Of a DNA stretch of 64,000 nucleotides, positions 39,101 through 50,540 are shown piece by piece. Origin of the DNA: Marisa cornuarietis (lineage: Eukaryota > Mollusca > Gastropoda > Architaenioglossa > Ampullariidae). The notes beneath the pieces are model-generated. The model did not search any database, was not told where the DNA came from, and saw only the letters and a list, made by a program, of their open reading frames with translations. How positions within the stretch are numbered: the first letter of the stretch is position 1; each line of letters starts with the position of its first letter. The position numbers and the translations under genes are program-made. The stretch is from assembly GCA_004794655.1 (NCBI GenBank), contig SMMW01000033.1:1987501-2051500 (forward strand), written 5' to 3'.

Positions 39101-42075
39101 CATTACACAAAATTTGATTAGGGTAAGTAAGTCAGAACTAAGTACGACACGGCTGATGCCAAAAATGTGTCCTCCTCAGCCACCATATCTAGATCGTTTT
39201 AAACTTTTAAATCTTCTATACAACGCATTATAAAAAAGTGTGTGGGCGCTAGAAAATGGGCTACTGGTCATTAAGTCACTCGTGACTTCAATTGCAAACT
39301 GCGTTATATCTTGGCTATGTCTAACTTCGGTAAAAAATAAATCTTCCAGACAGACTACTGTATATAACAAAATTTTTATTGCTGCCACTCTCCATTTTAA
39401 ATGATCAAATGCAACACTAAATACAAACCATTTTGATATATCATCATTGTGGCAATTTCCAGTAGCTGCATTGTCTTGTCTACCTTAAGTTTCTTAGCAG
39501 AAAGAACAAGTTATTTTTAGAGGTACAGGTACAACATTTTATTTATTACAACATAAGCTCACACACATTGTCAAACAGAGAATGTCTTCCTCCATTTCTT
39601 TGTGTTTTGTTCACCCTGCATAACTTTTTCTCAAACTCCAGAGAGTACAGAACTCTGCTGCACGTCTGAGAGCTTGGAAACGGGACCACGCTACTCCTCT
39701 CCTTCGTTTTTCTGCACTGGCTACCCGTCCATTCTTGCATCCAGCACAAACTGTCTGTGCTGTGTTTTAATTTGTTTGCTGGCTTCTGCCATGATTATTT
39801 CTCTAAACTTCTCATCCCTTACGTCCCGTCAAGACAACTCCGCTACTCGTCTAACGACCCTCTGTCACGACACCGCGAAGTGTATCAGTCTCTAAATTCT
39901 TTCAACACATACACGAGCCTGACAAGTACGTGCTCTTTCACACAAATTAAAAGAAAAGAATGACTTGTCTAACGAATCTATCTGCTTTACTAATTACAAA
40001 TAAAAAAAGAAAACGAGAAAAATACACAAATGAGAAAGTCAGTTTAAAACCGTTTCTTACAGCTAGATAATTTTAAAAGAGCGGAATCGCTACCCTTCGA
40101 ATCCTTTCTTGCTGAATACCTAAAAGAATACCTAAGAGAATACCTAAAGTCCTACTCACTAGTCGTTCTATAAACTTCTAAAGGCCCTACTCACAAATTC
40201 TTCGTTTCAATTCCTACCCTACGTCCTCCCCCGCTTTCTTCTCCCAACCGACTCACTTCCCCCTCGCTCTCTCTCACGTCATTTCTTTATTTTTTTTTTT
40301 TTTTTTACATCACCCATACACGTCTTCAGCCCAACTGACGTCATTCACGCTCTTTTGTTCTTCCACAATAAAATTTAAGCTTAGTCAAACGATACAGTCA
40401 ATAGCAAATAACAGTGATACCTGACACCCTCTCTTTACTATTCCTTTCTCCAGAACATCGTAAGGTCACAGAATTTTTAGGTTACTGTGCAGCGAAACAA
40501 TGGAACTCTCTCCCTTTCCACATCCGCCACCTACCAACTACTGAATCCTTCAAATGGGCACTAAAAACTCACCTCTTTCTTAAGCAATACTCCTAACACC
40601 AGTTCCCACAATGCTAGTCCTTTATCACACCCTTACCACTTTTCCGCTGATTGCTGCTTCCCTGCTTAACTTCCTTGTGCAAAATGTCCATACTCCTAGT
40701 CCTTGTTATTGGATTCCTCTTTGCATTTTCTGTATTTGTTTTTATTCGTCATCAGTGTTTTTGTTTCTTCTTTCGTAGTTCATATGTTTTATGTTTGTTT
40801 TTGGAACTTCCTTTACATCCCGGCTAGACAACTCCGCTTTTCCTCTAATGACCATATCCTAATTGGTCCTGTCACCAGAACAACGACATATGGTCACAGG
40901 ATTTTTTGTTTCTGTGCAGCAAAACAATGGAACTCTCTCCCTTTCCATATCCGCCACCTTCCTACAACTGAATCCTTCAAATCTGCACTGAAAACGCACC
41001 TCTTCCTTGAGCATTACTCCTAACACAGTCCACACAATGCTCGTCCTTTTTACTTTCCCCCTCCAGCTCTTGCTACTTGTCTACCCATTTTCTCTGCAGA
41101 ATCACTATTGTCTCTGTTCCTGTTACTTGATGCCTTTTTGTGTTTTCTATCTTTATTTTCTGTTTGTCGTCAGTACTGTCGTTTATTCTTCCATCGCTCG
41201 TGTTCTATCCATTTAGTCCATGTCTCTTCCCAGTTTTAAGCGCTAAGAGTATGCTCTCTATGAGTTTGAATATGCGCTATAAAAGTCTTCATTATTATTA
41301 TTAATAATATTATTATTATTAATATCCTGTCACTACTATATTACCCAGGTCTCGACATTGTTCTTTAGCACTAAAAGCATGTTCCTTAGGAGTGTGAGTA
41401 TGCGCTTTAGCCTTTACAAATGTTTTGATTTATTATTATTTTTTTAGCGCTGCACAAACTGCTTTACACTGCTTTAAGTTATGCGGAGGGGAAGAGCCAA
41501 CTGAAGTATCAGAGAATGACTTAAAACGTCTGGGATATACATGTCGTAAGTAATATTAGTTCATTCAACAAGATGAACCTAACCTTAGATAGCATACTTG
41601 ATAATACAAAGGAGAATTTAAGAAACATGAAAAAAAAAGAAAAAAATATAATTGTGGAAAGAGAAAGCCCAAAAGTTGGGTGAAAAAACTTGATCTAATT
41701 AGCTCGTGTTTGTTTTTAGTGTACTTGAGACACTAGTGCTTCTCTTATAACGGCAGCATGGGAGCAAACAACATAATTTTTGTCTTATGTTAAGAATCTC
41801 GATTCCCTATTCTGCCTCTCGTAAGGGTGTTAAGATATAAGAATGAAAGTGGAAGACGACATTTGGTGCTTTATTGTCATAAATAACAAAACTGCGGCTT
41901 TAATGAGTGTGGCTATTGAGTCAGTGTGCCAATAATTATGTCATGTTAATAACTGTTGTCTGATTCGCCTGCAGACCTGTCCGGCTCTGGCAATCACTCA
42001 GGCACCGTCTCTGGCAGTCTCCTCATCGTCCTTTGTGCGCTGCTGCTCACTGCTTACAGAACAGTAATCCAGTGA
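36155..42075 (+). CDS. Gene 3: six-cysteine secreted/anchored family member, chimeric, apparently intact
   Basis: Coding exons are 36155-36188, 38807-38918, 41448-41545 and 41975-42075, all with GT/AG sites and phases 1, 2 and 1; the product is about 114 residues. Exon 1 is MKCFWTILLLC. Exon 2 has possible N-glycosylation sites (NLT, NFS) and DCENLCAEPF ending IVC. Exon 3 has HCFKLCGGEE ending YTC. The cysteine pattern is C-x3-C-x16-C-x8-C-x3-C-x19-C. Exon 4 has a Gly/Ser-rich linker (HLSGSGNHSGTVSGS) then LLIVLCALLLTAYRTVIQ, a GPI-like or anchor tail. Exon 1 and promoter match gene 4, whereas exons 2-4 match gene 2, so the gene is a chimera. Introns hold a relic exon, a Tc1 relic (37.1-37.7 kb) and two LINE fragments (39.6-41.4 kb). 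Best candidate in the window for a functional member; function unknown. Confidence 0.75.
36211..36323 (+). repeat. 113-bp direct repeat, copy in gene 3 intron 1
   Basis: The segment is identical to 39303-39415 (gene 3 intron 2) except for one base (GATCT versus GATCA). Gene 4 intron 1 lacks it, so it was copied in after genes 3 and 4 split. Confidence 0.85.
36874..36958 (+). pseudogene. Relic exon 2 of gene 4 type inside gene 3 intron 1
   Basis: The stretch aligns with gene 4 exon 2: it still reads SFLKLTNRDQATCVVQCGD in frame. The acceptor is broken (CG at 36872-36873 where gene 4 has AG), the second half has decayed, and no donor remains at the expected place. It shows that gene 3 once had a gene 4-type exon 2, now replaced by the gene 2-type exon at 38807. 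Confidence 0.6.
37090..37690 (+). mobile_element. Tc1-like transposase relic
   Basis: The + strand reads LLTDESRFARFFQDGRIRVW, WTRQGECYHNPTVVERDHYG, SIKVWGGM and RTPLYLV in one frame, then after a frameshift FLQDDSSRPHRP and CSPDLNP. These are the catalytic DDE-region motifs of Tc1 transposases. The N-terminal half and both inverted repeats are missing. It lies in intron 1 of gene 3. Confidence 0.8.
39303..39415 (+). repeat. 113-bp direct repeat, copy in gene 3 intron 2
   Basis: This is the likely donor copy: the equivalent position of gene 2 intron 2 (about 23450-23550) has diverged but related sequence (GATATCTTGGC, TTTTAAATGAT). See the copy at 36211. Confidence 0.8.
39612..41435 (+). mobile_element. 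Two CR1/L2-like LINE fragments in gene 3 intron 2
   Basis: The first fragment (39612-39880 and 40448-40596, split by about 560 bp of other sequence) and the second (about 40820-41300) both encode CAAKQWNSLPFHIRHLPTTE and end with KTHLFL. TTATT-rich tails follow. Compared with gene 2, the insertion fell directly before exon 3, so its tail now adjoins the TTTTTTTAG acceptor. Confidence 0.75.
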
Positions 42076-42589
42076 CACATTGCCGCTATAATCACCAGCC
42101 AGCGATCTGGGTTCCCCATGCATTATAATGAGCGACCACCGAGCTGTACGAATGGAATGCTGTCGTTAAGTGAGACTGTTTGCTGCAATATTAATATAAA
42201 TTCAAAAATAACACATATAATCAGGCAGTAGAGGACTACTTAGTCTCTTACCCGACGCAAATATGCAAAATTGGGTTGTTTTCTTGTCCCGTTGCTCTAC
42301 TTTTGTTATTTCGAATGTAATTGATTAAAATCAAAGGGATTAAGAAGTTTTACGCTGTTTTAAAATAGCATCAAATGCATCGTATAAATTAAATGTGTAG
42401 AGGCAAAATAAGGAAAGGGCTTTAGGCTGTCGTCACTGAAGTTAATTTTGCATTCTCGTTAGAAGAAAAGCTAAGCAATGCCTTTACAGGAAATTATTAA
42501 AATATTTTAAGTGGAAAAAGCAGTTAACAAGATCAAGAACGGTATCAGTGGCAACACTGATAAAATTTTTGTTATTTTATTGTTTTTGT

Positions 42590-43160
42590 TTAGCTATTAG
42601 AAAGAATAAGCCAGCGTGTATTATTGTCATCGTAAGAATAGTTTATTGGTTCGCATAGACCAATACTCTAGCGAACCCTAAAATAAATAAAATAAACACT
42701 TATAGTTGCTCTGTTTTTACTACTTTTTTGAGAATGTTACAACACGCTGAGTTGTTGCCATTAAAAGCAGAGTTTCAAACAAAAATTGAACAAAAATAGT
42801 TGTGCAGTCAGAGTTAACTGCCGCAGTCCTGACTTCTCAGAGGGACAAGTGGCGTTTAGCTACATGACTGTGCAGTAACGAGTCCGGGAAAAGGCTGTAT
42901 TATAAGAAGGGGAAACCTTCTTCATAGGACTACAGGAGATAGTTCGATGAAGTTATGACAGTTGTACGAGCGGTAAAACTTGAGCCACAGTTACTGAGTA
43001 GACATTCAGAGCGCCCTAGGACCTTTGCCCTGACCCGCATGTTTAAAAAACATTGCTTCCCTTGGACGAGGCAGATCTGGACAAAGGTAAGGGCAGGAAG
43101 AAGCAGGGCTGGTGTACCGGGGCCCGCGACTGGGAAGTGGCCTGGCCGCTGATTTTTACA
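42590..43160 (+). repeat. Gene 3 downstream block, paralogue of 25.3-26.3 kb
   Basis: This is the second copy of the region following the stop codon of gene 2. Together with exons 2-4 it shows that genes 2 and 3 share their entire 3' halves and downstream flanks by duplication. Confidence 0.55.
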
Positions 43161-43329
43161 CACTTTTATTTAACTCCCTTTGTATGCGTGTCCGTGGAAT
43201 TTTGTAATCAATTTTTCATCCACTTTACATGATCCTAGAGGTCCACTCATTTTCGGTGTCAATGCAACATTAAGTCATTCCCAGCAGTCCAAAAGTCTAA
43301 TTTAAATTTTGTATGAGAACTAATACTCT

Positions 43330-43400
43330 GAAATTGGGGAGATAGATAACTGTTGCTCTATAAATAGTAAGCTATAGGTTCCCTCCCCTAATTCGGCCTA
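43330..43400. repeat. Hairpin repeat, second copy
   Basis: AATTGGGGAGATAGATAACT and CCCTCCCCTAATTCGG form a diverged version of the 18.26 kb hairpin. Confidence 0.4.
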
Positions 43401-44352
43401 TAATTTATAGGAAGAGAATAAAGTTACAAAGTAGACGAGAAAATCGATAAGAAAATTTTTAAATACTATTCCGTTTAAAATAAAAGAAGTAAAAGAAAAA
43501 ATTTTAAGACACAATTTTATTTGAAATGCACTGAAAACAGTAAAAGAACAGTCTCCGGATTTTCTTGAATACATATAACTTCACATATAAAAGTGTTCGG
43601 GGTGCTCCAAGAGTGCAGTTCAAGGAGGTAGTTGAAATTTGTGCCAGGCTGTCAACAAATGCTACTTGTGAGCCAGGTGCCGGGTGCCACATGCAGAGAA
43701 AGAACAATGACATTGACAATATATCTTTAATCTCCTAAGTTCGTCACCATAAAAATATAGTGATTCAAATATATTAGCAAAGAGCAAGTACATTTAGGCT
43801 CAATAATCTCATAAACAGTTGAATGAATTCTTGACTGAGTTGAAAGCCATGAATACCATTACGAAGGAGGTCTTACGTGAATTCATTAAAATTAGAAATA
43901 TTACTGGACTACAAATGATCCCTGTTTTAGAACGCCTTAGAGAGTCAAAACATTAGACAGGTTTGCATCCACATGAACTCTTGTTTTAAAGGTCAACTGG
44001 CTCGCAACATTATTTCTTTATGATTGGGTTAAGCTCGTTTTAAAATAATAATTCCCAAAGTATGAGTACATAACGATACTTAATTTTAAAGATATAAGCC
44101 TTTAAACATCGGCATTCTCCCCTGCAACTAGGAAGGCGGGAAAAAGTTACTCTCCTATACTGAAGAGTTCTCTCAGGTGATCGAAGTATTTGTAACAAAT
44201 TTGAAACAGAATTTGCATGTCTTCGAGCGAAACGAAGAAGCATCACTCAAGTTGTCGTGTTCAAGAAACGATTTTGTTCGCCCAAAAAGTGAAACAGTTG
44301 AATTTGGAATACAGCCCTACAGATTGGAACTTTATTTAGAAGCTTCGAAGGA

Positions 44353-45365
44353 AGTTAAAAAATAATTAAATTGTTCAAACTGAATTCATTTAACAGACCG
44401 GTAAGTCAATCAGAACAAAATTTAATGGGCAACAATAGTTACAACTGACTGCTGATAAGGATGTTTTTACAATTAAAAATATAATCATAGTTTGAAACAT
44501 GTTTATCGATGTAAAAAAATTTCTTTCTCATGTAGCTGCATGCAAAATTTTCTATTTACTTACTGATACTCGATCGCACATGTTTCCGTTTAAGCTCCTT
44601 ATAATATGTTTATCACCCTCAATTCTTTTTTTTTCCTTTTTTTTTAATCTGTTTCGATCACGCACATCACTGGTGCTCTCACACTGTCAGCTGTTTTGAG
44701 CATTATGCTGGATAAAGATACAACTGATGATGTTTGTGACTGTCACACGATGTTACTTGTAGACCAGATCCGGTGTAGAAACCGTCGATGTTGCATATCT
44801 GGTGCTTGATCTACCAGCAGTCGTAGTTGGTTTTAACATCTCGTGTTTTTGTATAGTAAGCACAGCTGTACGAATAAGATTTTTTCGGTTTACTGAAAGT
44901 CCAAGACTTGCTCGTCCTGTATAAGTGACTGGATAACAATCGATTTTGAAACGTTTTGAGCAAATTTATGAGTACGGTGTGGGGACCAAGTTCGCACAGC
45001 ACGTTTGAACAAAGTGAATCCACTGGCGTTTGCTGCCATTATCTTTAGGATTTTCTTCATGAGTACTAACTCCCTCTAAGTATCGAAGAGAACATTCAGC
45101 AATAGCACAATGTGTCCTGGTCAGTTTTCTTTTACCGAGGATTGCATCTTTTCTCTTCGACTTATGCTAGTGCGAACGGTGCTATTTTTAGAAGTACATT
45201 CGTTTCGTCACTTCCTGTTTTCTCGACAAATCCAGGTGTGCTTTAGAGAAAAATATTAATGTAAAATCTTTCATGTCTCTTTGTCATAAAATACCACCGG
45301 AACATGTTTTTGTGATACTTTGTGCTTTATTTCCAGCGATTTTCGCCGAGCACTCCTAATGTCCT
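44353..45365 (-). repeat. THAP-encoding repeat, copy 2
   Basis: Minus strand. The THAP frame runs from about 45140: THCAIAECSLRYLEGVSTHE, then KRQWIHFVQTC and ANLVPTPYS, an in-frame TAA, then ICSKRF. The final zinc-ligand His is replaced by Arg. About 1 kb matches copy 1, including non-coding flanks. Confidence 0.65.
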
Positions 45366-45629
45366 TTAAAAAGTATTAAGCTAACATCGCTTTCCAGAAA
45401 GACTGTACATACAAATATAAAATCTTCTTGAATAAAATGTATTAAGCTAACAAAACGCACACTGCTCCATGAGAACTGAATTTTTTTTTAATAAGTCAAC
45501 GGCCCGTTCAAAGCAGAGTGAAATATTGTTACATCATCATCAATAAAATCATAAACAGGCATATGACATGACATTTACATATACATTCGTATTATTTCTG
45601 CCACGCGGCTTTTAGGACCCCTCCTCTCC

Positions 45630-45630
<1 letters not shown>

Positions 45631-45710
<80 letters not shown>

Positions 45711-46006
45711 AAAATACACGAAGCACGCTGAAATAAAAACAGGCTTCAGATAACCGCCTGCATATCCTGATCAGAGAGAGGTAACCACAGACAAGAATTG
45801 TTTCCCTTCGCATCTCCTTTCTTAGAAATATTATGAATACGCTTTAAGCACATCTAAAGGAGGTGGAAACAAATAAAACGACTATATATTTTAAAATATT
45901 GAATTTATATTTAAGCGAATGAGGTGAGAGAAAAACTTGGAACACTATGAGTGTATAATTATTGCTCATGTAGTTTATGGCGTCATCTCACAGGACGCGT
46001 TACTAA

Positions 46007-46104
<98 letters not shown>

Positions 46105-46290
46105 TGCATAAGTTGACAATCAGGTCTGATGTAAGTCATCACAACATTTGAAGTCATGCAAGCTATGATCATGGAGTCTACTAAAATGGTGAACCAAAGA
46201 CGGGGACATTATAATCGACATGATATTACAAAGCATCTACACTCGCACAAACCATTCTTTGTTCGTCCTCTTTCTTTTTCTTCGATATAC

Positions 46291-46347
<57 letters not shown>

Positions 46348-46376
46348 ACGCACGCACGCACCCACGCACGCACGCC
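45631..46376. repeat. Cluster of (AC)n tracts
   Basis: (AC)n at 45631-45708, 46008-46102 and 46291-46340 with an ACGC end. The region between THAP copies 2 and 3 has no other feature. Confidence 0.85.
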
Positions 46377-46499
46377 AGTATTAGGTCATCGGCCCCAGCC
46401 TTCTTAACATTTGAGAGGCTAAGCCTGTGAATCTAACCACGTGAGATCATATTATAATTATTTACAAAGTATTTCCAATATTTCCATTGTTGGCTATCA

Positions 46500-47110
46500 G
46501 TTCACTGCACCTTCTTAATGCATAAAAAATAAACATTGTGACATTTCTTTTGGCCTTCGTTTCCGCAAGAGACAGCAATGCAACTAACGTCATCTGCTGG
46601 GACCCGGTGTTTATCATAGGAGCAAGATACTGCTGTAGGATTAAGATTTCTTTGTTTTAATGAAAGTCCAAGACCTGCTTGTACTGTATAAGTGACTAGA
46701 TAACAATCGATTCTGAAATGTTTTGAGCAAATTCTTGAGTACGGTGTGGGGACCAAGTTCGCATGGCACGTTAATCCACTGGCGTTTGATCCATTATCCT
46801 TAGGATTTCCTTCATGAGTACAAACTCCCTCTGAGTGTCGAAGAGAACATTAAGCAACAGCACAATGTGTCCTGGTCCGTTTTCTTTTACCAAGGATTGC
46901 ATCTTTTCTCTTCGACTTCAGCTTGTGCAGACGGTGCTATTTTTAGAAATACGTTCGTTTCGTCACTTCCTGTTTTTTCGACAAATACAGGTGTGCTGAA
47001 GAGAAAAATAATTAATATAAAATCTATCATGCCTCTTTGTCATAAAATACCACCCGAATATATTTTTATGATACTTTATGCTGTTTCCAGTGATTTTTGC
47101 TCAGCAATCG
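46500..47110 (-). repeat. THAP-encoding repeat, copy 3 (partial)
   Basis: Minus strand. It keeps VPTPYSRICSKHFRIDCY with the CxxH ligands intact, and THCAVA before a stop, but it has lost the Trp-containing segment by deletion. It lies 1.1 kb from copy 2 in the same orientation. Confidence 0.6.
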
Positions 47111-47119
47111 ACTAGACCT

Positions 47120-47730
47120 TTAATTGCAAATAAATGAGCTTTCTCTATGTCCTTGAAAGCTGTCAGACCCCAGACTTCGGAAGAATATAACAGCAGAGGT
47201 AGGACCAGGGTATTAAACAATTTAAAGAATATACTAGAATTCAAGCTACCTAACCTCCACATCATTTTCAGCAGTTGAGCTACTCTTTTTTCCTTTTATT
47301 TAAACTTTAGTGGAGTTCAGTTGTAAGAGATCGTAAAACCTAAATAACTGTAGCTGTTTACAACTTCGATTCCATTTGAGCCAATATACAAGTTTTTGCT
47401 TTCTGACAGATGCCTTCCCTTTCTGAATACCAAAATTTTTGTCTTCTCTAAGTTAAGTTTTAGCACAGGAGTTTTGATGACTGCTCTAGATTTGAAATTT
47501 GGTTTTAGAGACGTGTGTGTAGTCGAGATAAGCGTGATATCGTCAGCAAACAGGAGGTAGTGCTCCCTGAGAGAGAGAGAGAGAGAGAGAGAGAGCTCTT
47601 CACTGTACTGGTGAAAGAACTTAACGATTACACCTTGGAGACATGGTGAGATAGAGGGTGGGGCACAGAAAACCCGTACGTCTCTGAAGTGGAATGAAGT
47701 AGACAGCACGTGCCATTTTTATGTGACCCA
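47120..47730 (-). mobile_element. Non-LTR reverse transcriptase fragment
   Basis: The minus strand encodes LLFADDITLISTTHTSLKPN, KLNLEKTKILVFRKGRHL and VVNSYSYLGFTIS, then after a stop LVLPLLLYSSEVWGL-like sequence. FADD is the catalytic box. A (GA)n tract lies at 47570-47592 within the frame. Clade not resolved. Confidence 0.7.
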
Positions 47731-47739
47731 CGCTGTGGG

Positions 47740-48780
47740 AGGCAAAGACGACAGTGATAAGAAATTTCTCTCCCGGGCTACAGCACAGTCCTTTTTGGAG
47801 GAAACCGATTTCAGAACATTTTCGGGAAACATTACAGGTGATACGATCTATTAAAACATTCATTAGAAATAAATCTCATTTTTAAAGTTGTTGGCTGAAA
47901 GCTGCACTCATTAAATGTATAGTGGTACTGAAACAGGAAAAAAATCAGAAGCAGGTGAAACCTTGACCTAAAGCAATCGATCTCTTTCACATTTGTGACA
48001 CGCATTTAGTGTGCTGATGAGCTGAAATCACTTTCCAGAAAGACTGCATAAAAAATATAAAATTTTCATGATTATCATATTTTGTTAGATTTTAAAATCA
48101 GCTGTCATAAGTGCTATTAATCACTATATAACATTAGGTCTAGCGAGTTGCACATCTTTTATACTGACCTGGTAAAGGTCGCTACGAGATACTTTTCCCT
48201 AAAGATGGATAATTTTCATCCTTAAAAGTTTATCAACATTACGATGCACTTAAAGGAAGTGATGTCATTTTTTGTCACAGATACACCTCATATTGTCCTA
48301 GCTCTCTAATTGTATAATTGTGTATTCTAATTGTATATTCTCAGTATTCTCCTGATGTCACCAACCCTTGTTCTCTGGAGGCGTTACCGTTAAATCTGCA
48401 GTGATCGCCCTTTACTGCCGGAACACAGCGAGTCTTCGAATTGCTCTTCGTCCTAAATCTTTCTGACTAATTCTCACTTATTATTATTAAATATGTTTGG
48501 AAATAGTATTTTGCACTAAACTTCATTCAGACATAAGAAATAATGCTCTTCACTAGACCTTTAAATTCTCATATAATAATCGGTATCGAAACGTGTACTG
48601 TACTTGTTAGTTTCACGAAATCATATGTTAATACGTGTAAACAGTACGTGAATATACGAGGTTGTCAACAAAATGTCTCAAAAGGGAGTCTGAGTACCAT
48701 CTGCACTGTCCGTACTTCTAACTTCTACAGTGCTGTTATAACCACCGCCCATCATCACAAGTATACGCACGTATTATTAT
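47740..48780. other. Intergenic, nothing recognised
   Basis: No gene supported; it ends in (CT)n-(AC)n at 48790-48872 immediately before the orphan exon. Confidence 0.4.
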
Positions 48781-48792
48781 TATTATTATAAA

Positions 48793-48875
<83 letters not shown>

Positions 48876-48959
48876 AAACTTTTTATTCTAACGCTAACCC
48901 CAAACGGGAGGTATATTTCGCTTGGGTCTGAAAAAGTTTGCTTTATCAATCTACTGCAG

Positions 48960-49071
48960 CCTTTCTCGTGAACCTAAGGAAGGGAGATGAACTCAGCTCT
49001 TGCAAAGACCACTGTGATGCACGTTACTGGGTACTACAGTTCACTCACCAACAAGTACTTACAGTTTGTCT
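48960..49071 (+). pseudogene. Orphan exon 2 of the same family
   Basis: A good acceptor (CTGCAG, preceded by the same GGGTCTGAAAAAG intron stretch as genes 2 and 3) is followed by FLVNLRKGDELSSCKDHCDA and then a stretch ending in TVC, matching exon 2 with C-x3-C-x17-C. The donor position reads ACAACA instead of GTAAGG, and no exon 1, 3 or 4 is visible nearby. It starts shortly after a (CA)n tract and ends at the edge of the gene 4 upstream block. It marks a fifth, destroyed unit of the array. Confidence 0.6.
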
Positions 49072-49689
49072 ACAACACAGTCCAGGTTGTGGCACATACT
49101 GGCAGTTATGGTAAACCAGAGATATCTTCAACAAAGCCAGCGTGTAGATGACTGATGTTAGCAGAGATTAATTCAAAACCTCAACAAATCCTCGTGAGTG
49201 GTTTCCAATGCATGACTGTGTGTCATAGTGCTTTTGATGAGCCGATTATAGTGACGCTTATCCCGTACAACAGACTTTAAGCGGGTATCTTTTCAACATC
49301 TTCTCATCCTTTCTGTCAGCGTGAATGCGATCTAATTTCTCGCCATTTCAGTGCAGATGTGTATGCGCTGACGTCTAGCACCTGTTGACAATCATGACTA
49401 GTGCAGTGCGCAAACTCCTGTTTCCTGGATTTTTACATCCCAATTATTAAAATAATAAAAACAATTATTATTAGAATTATAAAAAGTCTAGTCTGATGGA
49501 TAAATAAGCGTCAAACATAATTAATATTAGGTGCAATGTACATTTGCTAAACATAGCCCACGATATTTCTAGATAGAATGAATTTTCCTGTTAAAAATGG
49601 TGAGGACCAGAATAACACTCCTCTATATAAGTTTAGAGTCATCGTATTGCCATTCATACAGCCTTGTCTTTCTGGAAATCGCTCTCTCT

Positions 49690-50035
49690 GGTCTGCTTGT
49701 TGAGGTCTCCATGTTGTACCACGCATCAGACTATAAAAATTCTGTAGACGCTTCTTTTCATTCTTAGGCCCTTAGGAATTCTTAGAAAAAATTCTTAGGA
49801 ATTTTCTTCCCTTTCTCTCCAAACAGGGTCTAGGTTCAAAGCCTTCAAATCCGGCATAAAAACGAATCTCTTTGAGAAATATCTTTCATAATTAAGAAAA
49901 CTGTTATGCTCAGTCCTCATTTTCTTATCCATGGACTTTCTTGCCATGTAGTTTCCGTGGTTAATAGTATTGTTTTTGACGGTTTGTTTTTTCCGCATGG
50001 GCTTTACAAAATTTTAAATAAAATTATTTTTTATA
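49690..50035 (+). mobile_element. LINE 3' end in block B2
   Basis: A frame reading FKAFKSGIKTNLFEKYLS followed by GGGCTTTACAAAATTTTAAATAAAATTA is typical of the C-terminus and tail of the CR1/L2-like elements here. Block B1 has a shorter remnant ending GCGCTTTACAAATGTT near 31100. Confidence 0.45.
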
Positions 50036-50270
50036 CCATGTGAGAATGTAGGATTTTCCCTCTCTCCAGCCCTTTGAACCCTGACCACGGGACAAATGAA
50101 ATACTTGTCGTGGGGCTACTTAACTGAGCGACCCACGTATAACTGTGCTACGTGTTGAGGTGCCGACTGACACAGTCACACGCACTACACAGTGGAAGTA
50201 CTGAAGGTCTCCATTGACGAGCATTTGTTTCAAATGATTGGAAAGAGGTCATTGCAGTATATTTTTTTCC

Positions 50271-50540
50271 AGACTGGGTGAATCACGATGCACAGAAAGA
50301 GGTCAACAGCACAGAGTTGTGCGAGGATATCAACTGGAGAACTGGGCTTACTAAACAAAGAAACGTTCCCTTCACTCGTGACAAGACCTGTTCCTGTTGG
50401 ATCTGTGCCACACCTCCCTGTGTACTCTTGCAATGGGATTTTCGATAAAACCAATGGGAAATGTTTTTTCATGTGTAAATGACCTTGTGTAGCTTATTTT
50501 TTGTATCCTAGATCATGTTTAGTTGGGCCTTAATAAAGCA
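50271..50540 (+). pseudogene. Candidate terminal exon of a cysteine-rich peptide (copy 2, frame-shifted)
   Basis: This is the paralogue of the 31.37 kb exon, with the acceptor TTTTTCCAG and the same AATAAA near 50530. Its frame carries extra codons, one of them a cysteine codon, relative to copy 1. The motif ICATPPCV is shared. After that point a single-base difference moves copy 2 into a frame that stops early; the alternative frame continues with NGKCFFMCK. There is also a 2-bp difference next to the acceptor. It is probably broken, although either copy could represent the altered state. Confidence 0.35.

Noticed and set aside
50095..50160. Possible signal-peptide ATG (MKYLSWGYL) before the cysteine-rich exon copy 2
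   Set aside because: The frame stops after 20 codons, and the paralogous block B1 has no ATG at that place.
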